Assembly (NCBI GenBank): GCA_028749115.1
Contig: JAQURD010000006.1
Location: forward strand, 82,008-146,007
Origin: Acidobacteriota bacterium
Lineage (GTDB): Bacteria > Acidobacteriota > Aminicenantia > Aminicenantales > Saccharicenantaceae
Direction of reading: 5' to 3'
DNA length: 64,000 bases
Part shown: positions 8,773 through 17,302 of the stretch, in pieces
How positions within the stretch are numbered: position 1 is the stretch's first letter
How the letters are laid out: every line of letters begins with the position of its first letter
Made by a program: the position numbers and the translations under genes
Notes under the pieces: generated by a model
Databases searched by the model: none
Told to the model about the DNA's origin: nothing
What the model saw: only the letters and a program-made list of their open reading frames with translations

Positions 8773-10695
8773 ATGAAAGAATTAGTCAAAATCAAAGCAG
8801 GGAAGTGTGTTTTTTCATTGCCAAAAGGGAGGCCTTTATCTGATCTTCTACCAGAGTTGGGCTCAGAAGTGAAGCCTCTTCTATTCCGGAGCGGCGATGA
8901 ATTACTAGATCTTAGTTATCCGGCTGACCATGACCGGGAGATCAGGCCAGTGACGGCCAGTGAACCTGAAGCCCTGGACATTCTCCGGCACAGTGCTTCT
9001 CACCTTCTGGCTCAGGCAGTGACCGAGCTCTTTCCGGGAGTTCAGGCCGGCATTGGGCCGGCTACAGATACGGGTTATTATTACGACTTTCTGCGGGAAA
9101 CAGCCTTTACTCCCGAGGACCTGGTAGCTATTGAAAACAGAATGCGGGAAATAGCCGGAGGAGATCTGCCCATCCAGCGCTTGGTCTTAAAAAAAGAACA
9201 GGCTGTGCGGGTTTTTGCGGAGCGCGGCCAGGCTCTCAAAGTGGAGTTAATTGAGGAAAAGGGCGGCGATGAAGTTACCTGCTATGAGCAGGGAAATTTC
9301 ATTGATTTTTGCCTTGGGCCGCATTTGCCTTCTACTGGATATATTAAGTATATTAAATTACTTTCGGTTTCCGGGGCCTACTGGAAAGGCGATGAACATG
9401 GCCCTCAGTTACAAAGAATTTATGGGACAGCCTTTTTCAGCCAGAAAGAGCTGGACGATTACCTGGCTTTTCTAGAGGAAGCCAGAAAGCGCGACCACCG
9501 GCGTCTCGGGCAAGAGCTCGAGTTGTTTCATACCAGCGACGATCTGGGAGCTGGCCTGGTCATCTGGCAACCAAAAGGCTCGATCATCCGCCATTTAATT
9601 GAAAACTTCTGGAAAGAAGAACACCTTAAAGATGGCTATGATTTTATTTATTCTCCTCATATCGCCAGGCTGGATCTCTGGAAGAAGAGCGGGCACACCG
9701 AGTTTTATGAGGCCATGTATCCTCCGCTTGAACTGGAAGGCTGTCAGTATCAGCTCAAGCCGATGAATTGCCCATTCCATATCATTGCCTACAAATCCCG
9801 GCAGCGGTCTTACCGGGAATTACCCCTTCGCTGGGCAGAACTCGGGACAGTTTACCGGTATGAGAGGAGTGGCGTTCTCCATGGCCTTCTTCGGGTCAGG
9901 GGTTTTACCCAGGATGATGCCCATATCTTTTGCCGCGAGGATCAGTTAGAAGACGAAATTAAGGGAGTCATCCGCCTGGCCATCAGGCTGCTCAGGGCTT
10001 TCGGTTTTGAAAATTATCAAGTCTATTTAGCTACCAGGCCAGAAAAGTATGTTGGCCGGCTCGAAGACTGGGATAAGGCGGAAAAAGCTCTGGAAGAAGC
10101 CCTGAAAAGCTCTGGCCTGCCTTATCAGTTAGATGAGGGTGAAGGCGTTTTTTATGGTCCGAAAATAGATATCAAAATAAAAGACGCTATTGGCCGTTTA
10201 TGGCAGTGTACAACTGTTCAACTGGACTTCAATCTATCTGAAAGATTCGACCTGTCTTATGTCGGCGAAGACGGCTACTTCCATCGCCCCTTTATGGTTC
10301 ACCGGGCTCTGCTCGGCTCAATGGAACGGTTCTTCGGTGTGCTAATTGAACACTATATGGGTAATTTCCCTCTGTGGCTGGCTCCGGTTCAAATGATCAT
10401 CCTGCCCATAGCCGACCGGCACGAAACTTATGCTAAGGAAATCCAGTCAAGGCTGGTAACAGAAAGTCTGCGGGCTAGAGTTGACGATTCACGGGAAAAA
10501 ATAGGGAAAAAAATACGCCAGGCAGAAATCGAGAAGATTCCGTTGATAGCCGTTGTTGGCGATAAAGAAATAAAGGAAGGCAGTCTGTCTTTAAGGATAC
10601 ATGGCCAGGGAGACCGGGGTGAAATGAAGATTGACACCCTTCTCCCCAAATTAAAGCAGTTAATTCAAGAAAAATCTCTTGAAATAAAAATCTAG
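8773..10695 (+). CDS. thrS: Threonyl-tRNA synthetase
   Basis: A full-length class II synthetase of 640 residues that charges tRNA-Thr and edits mischarged serine. Domains in order: an N-terminal TGS domain (1-60), the editing domain with the HSASH zinc-type motif near residue 73 and a later CYEQGNFIDFC segment, the catalytic core (about 245-540) and an anticodon-binding domain (540-640). In the core, MNCPFH carries the zinc-binding Cys, QDDAHIF is the motif 2-proximal segment, and HRALLGSMERF is motif 3. No T-box leader is visible upstream. It heads the block continuing into infC, whose start codon lies 10 nt after this stop. Confidence 0.97.
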   Translation: MKELVKIKAGKCVFSLPKGRPLSDLLPELGSEVKPLLFRSGDELLDLSYPADHDREIRPVTASEPEALDILRHSASHLLAQAVTELFPGVQAGIGPATDTGYYYDFLRETAFTPEDLVAIENRMREIAGGDLPIQRLVLKKEQAVRVFAERGQALKVELIEEKGGDEVTCYEQGNFIDFCLGPHLPSTGYIKYIKLLSVSGAYWKGDEHGPQLQRIYGTAFFSQKELDDYLAFLEEARKRDHRRLGQELELFHTSDDLGAGLVIWQPKGSIIRHLIENFWKEEHLKDGYDFIYSPHIARLDLWKKSGHTEFYEAMYPPLELEGCQYQLKPMNCPFHIIAYKSRQRSYRELPLRWAELGTVYRYERSGVLHGLLRVRGFTQDDAHIFCREDQLEDEIKGVIRLAIRLLRAFGFENYQVYLATRPEKYVGRLEDWDKAEKALEEALKSSGLPYQLDEGEGVFYGPKIDIKIKDAIGRLWQCTTVQLDFNLSERFDLSYVGEDGYFHRPFMVHRALLGSMERFFGVLIEHYMGNFPLWLAPVQMIILPIADRHETYAKEIQSRLVTESLRARVDDSREKIGKKIRQAEIEKIPLIAVVGDKEIKEGSLSLRIHGQGDRGEMKIDTLLPKLKQLIQEKSLEIKI

Positions 10696-10708
10696 GAGGT
10701 CACCTATT
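10694..10708 (+). promoter_or_regulatory. infC: infC ribosome-binding site and ATT start codon
   Basis: AGGAGGT (10694-10700) lies 5 nt before ATT at 10706-10708 and overlaps the thrS stop. ATT opens a frame that encodes the expected IF3 N-terminus. In Escherichia coli the rare AUU start of infC lets IF3 repress its own synthesis by rejecting non-canonical initiation. The same arrangement here implies the same autoregulation. Confidence 0.85.
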
Positions 10709-11344
10709 TTCCAACGAGATCCTTACCGTCCGCCAAAAGCCAAGGAACAATTACACAGGATAAACGAGATGATTCGGGCACCAGAAATCAGGGTTATTGA
10801 TGAAGATAAGAATCAACTGGGCGTTATGGCTGTCCCTCAAGCCCTGGCTATCGCCCGTGAGAAGGGGCTTGATCTGGTCGAGATTGCACCCCAAGCTACT
10901 CCGCCTGTTTGCCGGATTATGGATTACGGCAAGTTCCTTTATGAATTACACAAGAAAGAACATGAAGCTAAGAAACATCAGAAACAGGCCCAGATTAAAG
11001 AAATTAAATTCAGGCCGAAAATAAGTATTCATGACTACAATTTCAAACTGAAGCACATCCGCCGGTTCATTCAGGACGGAGATAAGGTTAAAATTACCAT
11101 TATGATTAGAGGCCGGGAAAGATCTCACCCTGAAATGGCCTATCAGGTTATGGATAGAATTCTATCGGACGTTTCTGATCTCGCCCGGTTGGATGGAGAA
11201 GTAAAAAATCAGGACTGGGCCAGTACTGCCCTGATTGTCCCGACAAAGACAGGAGGAAAAGATGCCAAAGCTAAAAACCAACAGAGCAGCCAAAAAGAGG
11301 TTCAAAATAACAGCGAACAAAAAGGTGCTCCACAAAAAGGCTAA
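10706..11344 (+). CDS. infC: Translation initiation factor IF-3 (ATT start)
   Basis: IF3 binds the 30S subunit, prevents premature 50S joining and proofreads the start codon. From the ATT the protein has 212 residues beginning FQRDPYRPPKAKEQLHRIN after the initiator, then the usual RAPEIRVID segment. An ATG at 10769 would cut off the conserved HRINE motif. The N-domain (to about 90), lysine-rich linker (HKKEHEAKKHQKQAQIKE) and C-domain (ending WASTALIVP) are complete. Unusually, a low-complexity tail of about 31 residues follows. It is encoded mostly by an 83-nt overlap with rpmI in another frame. The gene lies between thrS and rpmI, the classical order. Confidence 0.95.
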   Translation: MFQRDPYRPPKAKEQLHRINEMIRAPEIRVIDEDKNQLGVMAVPQALAIAREKGLDLVEIAPQATPPVCRIMDYGKFLYELHKKEHEAKKHQKQAQIKEIKFRPKISIHDYNFKLKHIRRFIQDGDKVKITIMIRGRERSHPEMAYQVMDRILSDVSDLARLDGEVKNQDWASTALIVPTKTGGKDAKAKNQQSSQKEVQNNSEQKGAPQKG

Positions 11345-11462
11345 TAAAAGCCATATTCTGACTAAAAAATCGTCTAAAAGAATCAGACATCTCAGTCAGA
11401 AGGCTGAGTTAAGCCCGGCTAACCTTAAAACAGTCAAAAAGATGCTGCCTTATGACTTCTAA
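11262..11462 (+). CDS. rpmI: Ribosomal protein bL35
   Basis: A 66-residue basic ribosomal protein of the large subunit. It starts MPKLKTNRAAKKRF, the family N-terminus, with AGGAGG 5 nt upstream at 11251-11256. A longer frame from 11235 adds only non-family residues. The first 83 nt lie inside the 3' end of infC in a different frame. It is followed after 49 nt by rplT, as in most bacteria. Confidence 0.95.
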   Translation: MPKLKTNRAAKKRFKITANKKVLHKKANKSHILTKKSSKRIRHLSQKAELSPANLKTVKKMLPYDF

Positions 11463-11511
11463 TAGCGGCTTCAATTCATAGTAAAAGCACAAGTCTGAAA
11501 GGAGAATTGTC

Positions 11512-11880
11512 ATGCCGAGAGTAAAAAGAAGCTCAAAAAAAAGAGAGCGAAGGAAAAAAATATTAACCTTAGCTAAAGGCTATCGGGGAACCAAAAAAAG
11601 CAATTACCGGACCGCCAAGGAAGCAGTAGAAAAATCGCTTCAGTATGCTTACCGTGACCGCCGGGCAAAAAAAAGAGATTTCCGGCAGTTATGGATAATC
11701 AGAATTAAAGCCGGGGCTCAAGCTAATGGGATTTCTTACAGCCATTTTATCAGCGGGCTGAGAGCATTGAAGATTGATCTTAACCGGAAAATTCTGGCTG
11801 AACTGGCCGTTAAGGCACCCGCCACTTTTGCTTACCTTGTTGACCAGGTTAAAAGAGCCGAAGCTGCTCCAAAAACATGA
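11512..11880 (+). CDS. rplT: Ribosomal protein bL20
   Basis: A 122-residue RNA-binding protein needed early in 50S assembly. It starts [16 protein letters not shown] and contains the conserved [19 protein letters not shown] segment and the globular C-terminal [11 protein letters not shown] region. The ribosome-binding site AAAGGAG is well placed. In other bacteria L20 represses the infC-rpmI-rplT mRNA; I did not find an obvious L20 operator here. Its stop overlaps the pheS start by 4 nt (ATGA). Confidence 0.97.
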   Translation: MPRVKRSSKKRERRKKILTLAKGYRGTKKSNYRTAKEAVEKSLQYAYRDRRAKKRDFRQLWIIRIKAGAQANGISYSHFISGLRALKIDLNRKILAELAVKAPATFAYLVDQVKRAEAAPKT

Positions 11881-12911
11881 ATAGCCTGCCAGAAAAAATA
11901 AAGAAATACCGCCAGCTCTTTAATGATCTGGCCTCGAAAATTAAAGATAAAAAGGATCTAGAAGAGTTAAGACAAGCTTTTCTTGGCCGGAAAAAAGGCT
12001 ACCTGACCTTACTTTTTGAAGAGCTCAAGCATTTATCCCCGGAAGAAAAAAAGGCAGCGGGCAGTATTTTGAATAATTTTAAAGAAGAAGTTCAAGCAAG
12101 CTTGTCAAAACTCGAGCAGAAATACCCGATGCCCAGGGCGGAAAAAACACTTTTCGATCTGACGCTACCTGGAAGAAAAACTTATTGGGGCGCTCCCCAT
12201 CCACTGACCCTGTTTCAGAGGAAGATAGAAAAAATATTCATCTCTATGGGTTTTTCAGTGGAAGAAGGGCCAGAAATTGAAACTGACTATTATAATTTTG
12301 AAGCCCTTAATTTCCCCCCATATCATCCGGCTCGTGATAGCTGGGATACACTTTACATAAATGATAAGTTACTGCTGCGGACCCACACTTCTCCTGTTCA
12401 AATTCGCGTTATGGAAAAAAAGAAGCCGCCTATTCGCATTATTATTCCAGGCAAAGTCTTTCGCCGGGAAACATCAGATCCTACTCATCTCCCCATGTTC
12501 CATCAAGTTGAAGGCCTGGTCGTTGACCAGGGAATAACCTTTGCTCATCTAAAGGGGACACTGGAATATTTCATTAAAGCTCTATTTGGCGAGAAAATTA
12601 AACTTCGCTTTCGCCCGAGCTTCTTTCCCTTTACCGAACCTTCGGCGGAAGTGGATATCGAATGTATCGCCTGCCATGGGAAGAACTCTCAATGCCGGGT
12701 GTGTGGAGGAACTGGCTGGAAGGAAATTCTTGGAGCTGGCCTGGTTGATCCCCAGGTTTTTAAGAATGTTAATATTGATCCGGAAAAATACAGCGGCTGG
12801 GCTTTTGGCCTGGGTATTGACCGGACAGCCATGCTGGCCTACGAAATTCCTGAAATACGGTATTTTTATGAAAATGATTTAAGATTTTTAAGGCAGTTTA
12901 TCCGAAGATGA
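11877..12911 (+). CDS. pheS: Phenylalanyl-tRNA synthetase alpha subunit
   Basis: The catalytic subunit of the alpha2-beta2 enzyme, 344 residues. An N-terminal coiled coil (about 1-90) binds tRNA, followed by the class II core. Motif 2 region: [20 protein letters not shown]. Motif 3: [10 protein letters not shown]. Phe-binding [16 protein letters not shown] is intact. A four-cysteine segment, [19 protein letters not shown] (about 255-275), could bind zinc; such cysteines occur in part of the family. It overlaps rplT and pheT by 4 nt each, so translation is probably coupled. Confidence 0.96.
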   Translation: MNSLPEKIKKYRQLFNDLASKIKDKKDLEELRQAFLGRKKGYLTLLFEELKHLSPEEKKAAGSILNNFKEEVQASLSKLEQKYPMPRAEKTLFDLTLPGRKTYWGAPHPLTLFQRKIEKIFISMGFSVEEGPEIETDYYNFEALNFPPYHPARDSWDTLYINDKLLLRTHTSPVQIRVMEKKKPPIRIIIPGKVFRRETSDPTHLPMFHQVEGLVVDQGITFAHLKGTLEYFIKALFGEKIKLRFRPSFFPFTEPSAEVDIECIACHGKNSQCRVCGGTGWKEILGAGLVDPQVFKNVNIDPEKYSGWAFGLGIDRTAMLAYEIPEIRYFYENDLRFLRQFIRR

Positions 12912-14950
12912 ACATTTCATATGATTGGCTTAAAGAATATCTTGACCTGACTATTCCGCCAGAGGAACTATCTCAATATTTTGACCAGATCGGGTTGATG
13001 GTTGAATCCAGAAAAGAGGTTGATGGCGACACTGTTTACGAAATTGAAACTTATGCTAACCGCCCAGATACCCTCGGTCACCTGGGCGTAGCCCGGGAAT
13101 TAGCCACTCTGCTTGGCCTGCCTCTCAAGACTCATTTCTGGCCATTAAATGAGCTCGCCCAACCAACTTCTGATCTCATTGATATTCAAGTGCTGGATAA
13201 TCAGCTTTGCCCGCGCTATTGCGGCCTGGTCGTCAAGGGACTGACCGTTGGCCCTTCTCCAGACTGGTTAAAAAGGCGGATGGAGGCCATCGGCCTGCGT
13301 TCAATAAATAATGTAGTTGATATCAGCAACTATGTCTGTTTCTCTCTTGGCCAGCCTCTTCACACCTTTGATTTAGGCCTGTTAAGAGAAGCCAGAATTG
13401 TTGTCAGAAGAGCCAGAAAAGGCGAAAAAATCCATACTCTGGAAGGACAGCTAATTGAGTTGACACCTGACATGCTGGTCATAGCTGATGGGAGCCAGCC
13501 AGTCGCCCTGGCCGGGATCATCGGGGGTGAAGAATCTGGAATAACTGAGAAAACAACAGATGTTTTTATTGAAAGCGCTAATTTCGATCCGGTTTCTATC
13601 AGGCTAACAGCCAAAAAGCTGGGCCTGGCTACTGATGCTTCTTACCGGTTTGAACGCGGTGTTGATATCAATGCTGCGCCTCTTGGGGCCACCATGGCTG
13701 CTTCCCTTCTCTGCCAATTTGGAGGAAAAGCCTCCAGGGGTTTGCTTGATATTTATCCTAATCAAAAAAAGGCTAAATCAGTTCCTTTGCGCCTTAAAAG
13801 AATTACTGAGCTGCTCGGAATAGAAATACCCGAGGAATTCTTGGCCAGGACACTAACTGCTCTTGGTTTAAAATTGACTGAACAGAGAGCGGGGGTATGG
13901 GTAACCGAAATCCCCAGCTTTCGGGTCGATCTGGAAAGAGAGGCTGATTTAATCGAAGAAATTGCCCGCTTTTTTGGCTATAATCAAATTCCGAGCGAAG
14001 TCACACCGGCCCGATCTTTTGAATTACCGGCCAGCCAGGAGCAGGAACGCCTTTGGTTTCTGAAGGAAATCTTATTTCATTCTGGTCTGGATGAAGTTAT
14101 AAATTTCAGCTTTGCTGATCCAGAAAAAGAAAAAATCTGGCAGACTGGATATCAGCCGATTGAACTGCGAAACCCGATTTCCTCCCGGGCATCAACCCTC
14201 AGGACTTCACTCCTGCCCGGTCTGGTGGAAAACGCCGTCTGGAATTATAACCGGGAATCTGAAGGAGTTCATATCTTTGAAACAGGCAAGATTTACTTCT
14301 GGGAAGAAGAAGGCAAGCAACAGGAAGAATTACATCTTGGCCTGCTGACCAGTGGCCTGAGAGATAGAAAAACCTGGAACGAGCCAGCCAGGGAGACTGA
14401 CTATTTCTTTCTGAAAGGGGCAGTCGAAGAACTGTTTTCTTACCTCGGTTATGATGCTACGGTTTTTGAACCCAAAGATTTTAGCTTTTTTCAGACTGGC
14501 CAGTCAGCAAAAATTTTGATCAAAAACGAACCAGTAGGTTATCTGGGGCTTCTGAAGCCTGAAATAAGACAAGCTTATGAGCTGGAAAAATTAACTTTTG
14601 CCTGTGAGCTTAATCTGGCTGTCCTATTTGATCGCCAGCCCAGGACCTTTATCTTTACCCCTGTTCCAAAATATCCTGGAACTGTTCGTGATCTATCCTT
14701 TCTGATTGAGGCCCGGGTTTGCTTTCAGGAAATTTACCGCCAGTTAAAAAAACTTAATGTTCCTTACCTGGAAAGGTTCGAAATGTATGACCGGTTTGAA
14801 GGAGACAGCCTTCCGGACAAACTGGTCAGCCTTTCTGTGCGTTTTTATTTCCGGCATGAATTCCGGACTCTTCAGGCAGAAGAGATTGACCGGGCAATGC
14901 TGGATATTATCTCTCAATTGAAATCAGCTCTGAAGATTCAATTGAGATAA
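12908..14950 (+). CDS. pheT: Phenylalanyl-tRNA synthetase beta subunit, short form without the EMAP-type domain
   Basis: The 680-residue protein is about 110 residues shorter than typical bacterial PheT (roughly 790-800). The N-terminus [14 protein letters not shown] runs directly at residues 42-60 into YEIETYANRPDTLGHLGVAR. The OB-fold tRNA-binding insertion normally between these segments is therefore missing. The B3/B4 editing region (SINNVVDISNYV, GQPLHTFD), B5 (ADLIEEIARFFGYNQIP), the catalytic-like core and the C-terminal FDX-ACB domain (VPKYPGTVRDLSFLI to the end) are present. The subunit should still pair with PheS. The loss appears clean and in frame, so I read it as a natural short form, not a defect. 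Confidence 0.95.
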   Translation: MNISYDWLKEYLDLTIPPEELSQYFDQIGLMVESRKEVDGDTVYEIETYANRPDTLGHLGVARELATLLGLPLKTHFWPLNELAQPTSDLIDIQVLDNQLCPRYCGLVVKGLTVGPSPDWLKRRMEAIGLRSINNVVDISNYVCFSLGQPLHTFDLGLLREARIVVRRARKGEKIHTLEGQLIELTPDMLVIADGSQPVALAGIIGGEESGITEKTTDVFIESANFDPVSIRLTAKKLGLATDASYRFERGVDINAAPLGATMAASLLCQFGGKASRGLLDIYPNQKKAKSVPLRLKRITELLGIEIPEEFLARTLTALGLKLTEQRAGVWVTEIPSFRVDLEREADLIEEIARFFGYNQIPSEVTPARSFELPASQEQERLWFLKEILFHSGLDEVINFSFADPEKEKIWQTGYQPIELRNPISSRASTLRTSLLPGLVENAVWNYNRESEGVHIFETGKIYFWEEEGKQQEELHLGLLTSGLRDRKTWNEPARETDYFFLKGAVEELFSYLGYDATVFEPKDFSFFQTGQSAKILIKNEPVGYLGLLKPEIRQAYELEKLTFACELNLAVLFDRQPRTFIFTPVPKYPGTVRDLSFLIEARVCFQEIYRQLKKLNVPYLERFEMYDRFEGDSLPDKLVSLSVRFYFRHEFRTLQAEEIDRAMLDIISQLKSALKIQLR

Positions 14951-14960
14951 GGAGGCAAAA

Positions 14961-15221
14961 TTGACAACCGAGCTTGAGCGGATTAAAATACTTGAGGGCA
15001 AAGTTTCTCAGATTATAGAGCATTTTAGCCGCCTTTCTTCTGAAAATGCCCGGTTAAAGGAGGACCTGAAACAGCTCAAAAATGAAAAGAAGGAGCTGGA
15101 AGAGAAACTAAAAACACTAAACCCGATGGAAGAGGAGTTGAATCAGCTTCGTGAAGAAAAAGAAACAGTTAAAGGAAAATTGGAGGCACTGATTGCCCAG
15201 ATAGAAAAATTGGGGATATGA
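14961..15221 (+). CDS. Small coiled-coil protein, ZapB-like
   Basis: An 86-residue protein predicted to be almost entirely coiled coil (ELERIKILEGKVSQIIEHFS, then heptads rich in Leu, Glu and Lys). Start TTG at 14961 is supported by AAGGAGG 6 nt upstream. It follows pheT by 10 nt and overlaps zapA by 4 nt. The order pheT, coiled-coil protein, zapA is common in some phyla and suggests a cell-division or Z-ring accessory role. The sequence alone cannot prove ZapB homology, because any short coiled coil would score similarly. Confidence 0.8.
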   Translation: MTTELERIKILEGKVSQIIEHFSRLSSENARLKEDLKQLKNEKKELEEKLKTLNPMEEELNQLREEKETVKGKLEALIAQIEKLGI

Positions 15222-15547
15222 AAGAAAAAGTAATTGAAATTGAAATCTTTGGAAATAAATACAGGATCTGCGTCAAAGGAGAAGAAGACGAAGAATATAT
15301 AAGCCAGCTAACTTCCTATGTTGATCAGAAAATGCATGAAGTTGCCATTAAGTCTCGGTCGTCAGATTTATGTAAGATAGCAGTTTTGACTGCTTTGAAT
15401 CTGGCAGACGAAGTATTTTATGCCGAAAGGGAGGGCGCCGGTTTAAAAGAGGCTTTTGACCGGTTGGAAAAAGAGCTGGCCCAGCTTGAGGCTCAGGTAA
15501 AGAACTATGAAACAGATTTTAACGCTCTGGAAAAACTTACCCCTTAA
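15218..15547 (+). CDS. zapA: Cell division protein ZapA
   Basis: ZapA bundles FtsZ filaments at midcell. The 109-residue product has the N-terminal globular segment (VIEIEIFGNKYRICVKGEED, then YISQLTSYVDQKMHEV). A central helix follows (KIAVLTALNLADEVF), then a C-terminal coiled coil of the dimer/tetramer stalk. Start ATG overlaps the preceding stop by 4 nt. Its stop codon lies inside the 5' arm of the predicted RNA stem that begins at 15540. Confidence 0.92.
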   Translation: MKEKVIEIEIFGNKYRICVKGEEDEEYISQLTSYVDQKMHEVAIKSRSSDLCKIAVLTALNLADEVFYAEREGAGLKEAFDRLEKELAQLEAQVKNYETDFNALEKLTP

Positions 15548-15652
15548 TCAGGGAGAATTAACTTTTAATTCTTTTGATAAATTAGGTCTCGCCTCTATTT
15601 TAGACAACAAGTCTAACCAAGATGGTTTTGATTATAACCATCAGTTAAGGGG
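15540..15652 (+). ncRNA. Candidate structured RNA element in the zapA-rny leader
   Basis: An outer 8-bp perfect stem, CCCCTTAA (15540-15547) with TTAAGGGG (15645-15652), encloses two hairpins. The first is TTAGAC-AACAA-GTCTAA (15600-15616). The second is GATGGTT-TTGATTAT-AACCATC (15621-15642). All three helices are perfect Watson-Crick. I do not recognise a riboswitch family. 6S RNA often lies after zapA in other bacteria, but the multi-hairpin layout and short length do not match its single long hairpin. It could be a cis-regulatory leader of rny or a small RNA. Confidence 0.45.
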
Positions 15653-15690
15653 CGGCCGTCCAGGCGCAAATTAACCCGATTAATTACCTG

Positions 15691-15733
15691 ACCTCCTTGT
15701 TAACTCTTTTGATCTGCAGTCCGGCGAGGAGGT
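15691..15733 (+). promoter_or_regulatory. Helix sequestering the rny ribosome-binding site
   Basis: ACCTCCTTG (15691-15699) is complementary to CGAGGAGGT (15725-15733) over 9 pairs, with a single T-G wobble and a 25-nt loop. The right arm is the rny Shine-Dalgarno sequence. Formation would block rny translation, and opening it (by temperature, a ligand, or RNase Y itself) would allow it. This is inferred from sequence complementarity. Confidence 0.5.
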
Positions 15734-15739
15734 TTGAAG

Positions 15740-17302
15740 ATGAAGACATTATTAATAGCAGGAATTTCCCTTTTAGCTATTCTGCTTTTTACCCTGATAT
15801 TTGTCCTTCTCAAAAAAAGCCAGGGAATAAAAGGCATTTTGCGAACAGAAGAGAAAGCTAAACAGATCATCGCGCGGGCAGAACAGGAATCTGAAAAAAT
15901 AAAGCGGCAGGCAGAAGCTGAAGCTAGAGAAAAGGATGCTGCCCGCCTGGCCGATTTTGAAGCCCAGACCAAGGAAAAAAGGTATAAATTAACCGAGCAG
16001 GAGCGGCGGCTTCTCCATAAGGAAGAAGCTCTTGAAAGGCGCTATCAGAATCTCGAAAGAAAAGAAAGAGAATTTTCTGCCAAAGAACGCCGGCTTTATG
16101 CCAAGGAAAAAGAACTCGAGCAACTGGAGCAAAAGATAAACGAGACTCTTCAGCAACAGACTAAGGAACTGGAAAGAATATCAGGACTGACTCAGGAAGA
16201 AGCAAGAAATATGCTGGTTCATAAGATTGAAGATGAAGCCAAGCTGCAAGCTATTCAAACAGTCAGAAAAATCGAGGAGGAAACCAAAGAAAAAGGCAAA
16301 GTCCTGGCCAGAGAAATAATTTCCAATGCCATTCAGCGATCAGCGGCTGAACATGTAGTTGAAACGACAGTCTCAGTGGTTGATTTGCCATCAGATGATA
16401 TGAAGGGCAGAATCATTGGGCGTGAAGGCCGTAATATCCGGGCTCTGGAGATGGCCACCGGGGTAGATATCATAATTGATGATACTCCAGAAGCTGTTAT
16501 CCTGTCTAGTTTTGACCCCCTGCGGCGTGAACTGGCCAGAATGGCCATAGAAAAGCTAGTAGCTGACGGCCGTATTCATCCAGCCAGGATTGAAGATATC
16601 GTTGAACAGGTTAAAGTTGAGCTGGAAGAAAAAATAAAGCAGGAAGGTGAGAATACTTTGCTCGAACTTGGCATACAGAACATGCACCAGGAACTGGTTA
16701 AATACCTGGGAAAGCTGAAATACCGGACGAGCTACGGGCAAAATGTCCTTCAGCATTCAAAAGAAGTTGCTCTGCTGGCAGCTCTCATGGCCAGAGAGCT
16801 TGGCTTGGATGTAACTGTTGCTTTGAGAGCCGGGTTGCTCCATGATATCGGCAAGGCTGTTGACAAGGATTATGAAGGTACTCATACTGAACTCTCAGTT
16901 GAGCTGACCAAGAAATATGGCGAAAGTGAAGCGGTTGTCCAGGCGATTGCTTCCCATCACCGCGATATAGATTTTCCCTCAGTTGAAGCTGTCCTGATTC
17001 AAGCGGCTGATACTCTCTCAGCCGCCAGGCCAGGAGCCCGCCGGGAACTCCTTGAAACTTATGTTCAAAGGCTGGAAAAGCTAGAACAGATCGCCACCTC
17101 CTTTGAAGGTGTGGCTAAAGCTTTTGCTCTCCAGGCTGGCCGTGAGATCCGTATTATCGTTGATGCCCAGAAGATCTCTGATGATCGGGCAGCGGTTATT
17201 GCCAGAGACATTGCCCAGAAGATCAAGGAAGAGCTTGACTACCCCGGCCAGATTAAGGTTATGGTCATCAGGGAAATGAGAGCTGTAGAATATGCCAGAT
17301 AA
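15740..17302 (+). CDS. rny: Ribonuclease Y
   Basis: A membrane-anchored endoribonuclease that starts decay of many mRNAs. The 520-residue protein has an N-terminal transmembrane helix (residues 3-24, [20 protein letters not shown]) and a long charged coiled coil (30-205). A KH domain follows (about 215-275, [17 protein letters not shown]), then an HD domain with [10 protein letters not shown] and a downstream SHHRDI. Length matches the family. ATG at 15740 has AGGAGG 7 nt upstream; a TTG two codons earlier is too close to it. The ribosome-binding site is predicted to be hidden in a leader helix. It overlaps ymdB by 11 nt; the rny-ymdB pair is conserved in many bacteria. Confidence 0.97.
   Translation: MKTLLIAGISLLAILLFTLIFVLLKKSQGIKGILRTEEKAKQIIARAEQESEKIKRQAEAEAREKDAARLADFEAQTKEKRYKLTEQERRLLHKEEALERRYQNLERKEREFSAKERRLYAKEKELEQLEQKINETLQQQTKELERISGLTQEEARNMLVHKIEDEAKLQAIQTVRKIEEETKEKGKVLAREIISNAIQRSAAEHVVETTVSVVDLPSDDMKGRIIGREGRNIRALEMATGVDIIIDDTPEAVILSSFDPLRRELARMAIEKLVADGRIHPARIEDIVEQVKVELEEKIKQEGENTLLELGIQNMHQELVKYLGKLKYRTSYGQNVLQHSKEVALLAALMARELGLDVTVALRAGLLHDIGKAVDKDYEGTHTELSVELTKKYGESEAVVQAIASHHRDIDFPSVEAVLIQAADTLSAARPGARRELLETYVQRLEKLEQIATSFEGVAKAFALQAGREIRIIVDAQKISDDRAAVIARDIAQKIKEELDYPGQIKVMVIREMRAVEYAR

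Noticed and set aside
15540-15652. 6S RNA after zapA
   Set aside because: About 113 nt with two side-by-side hairpins inside one stem does not match the roughly 185-nt single-hairpin 6S fold; kept as an unassigned element.
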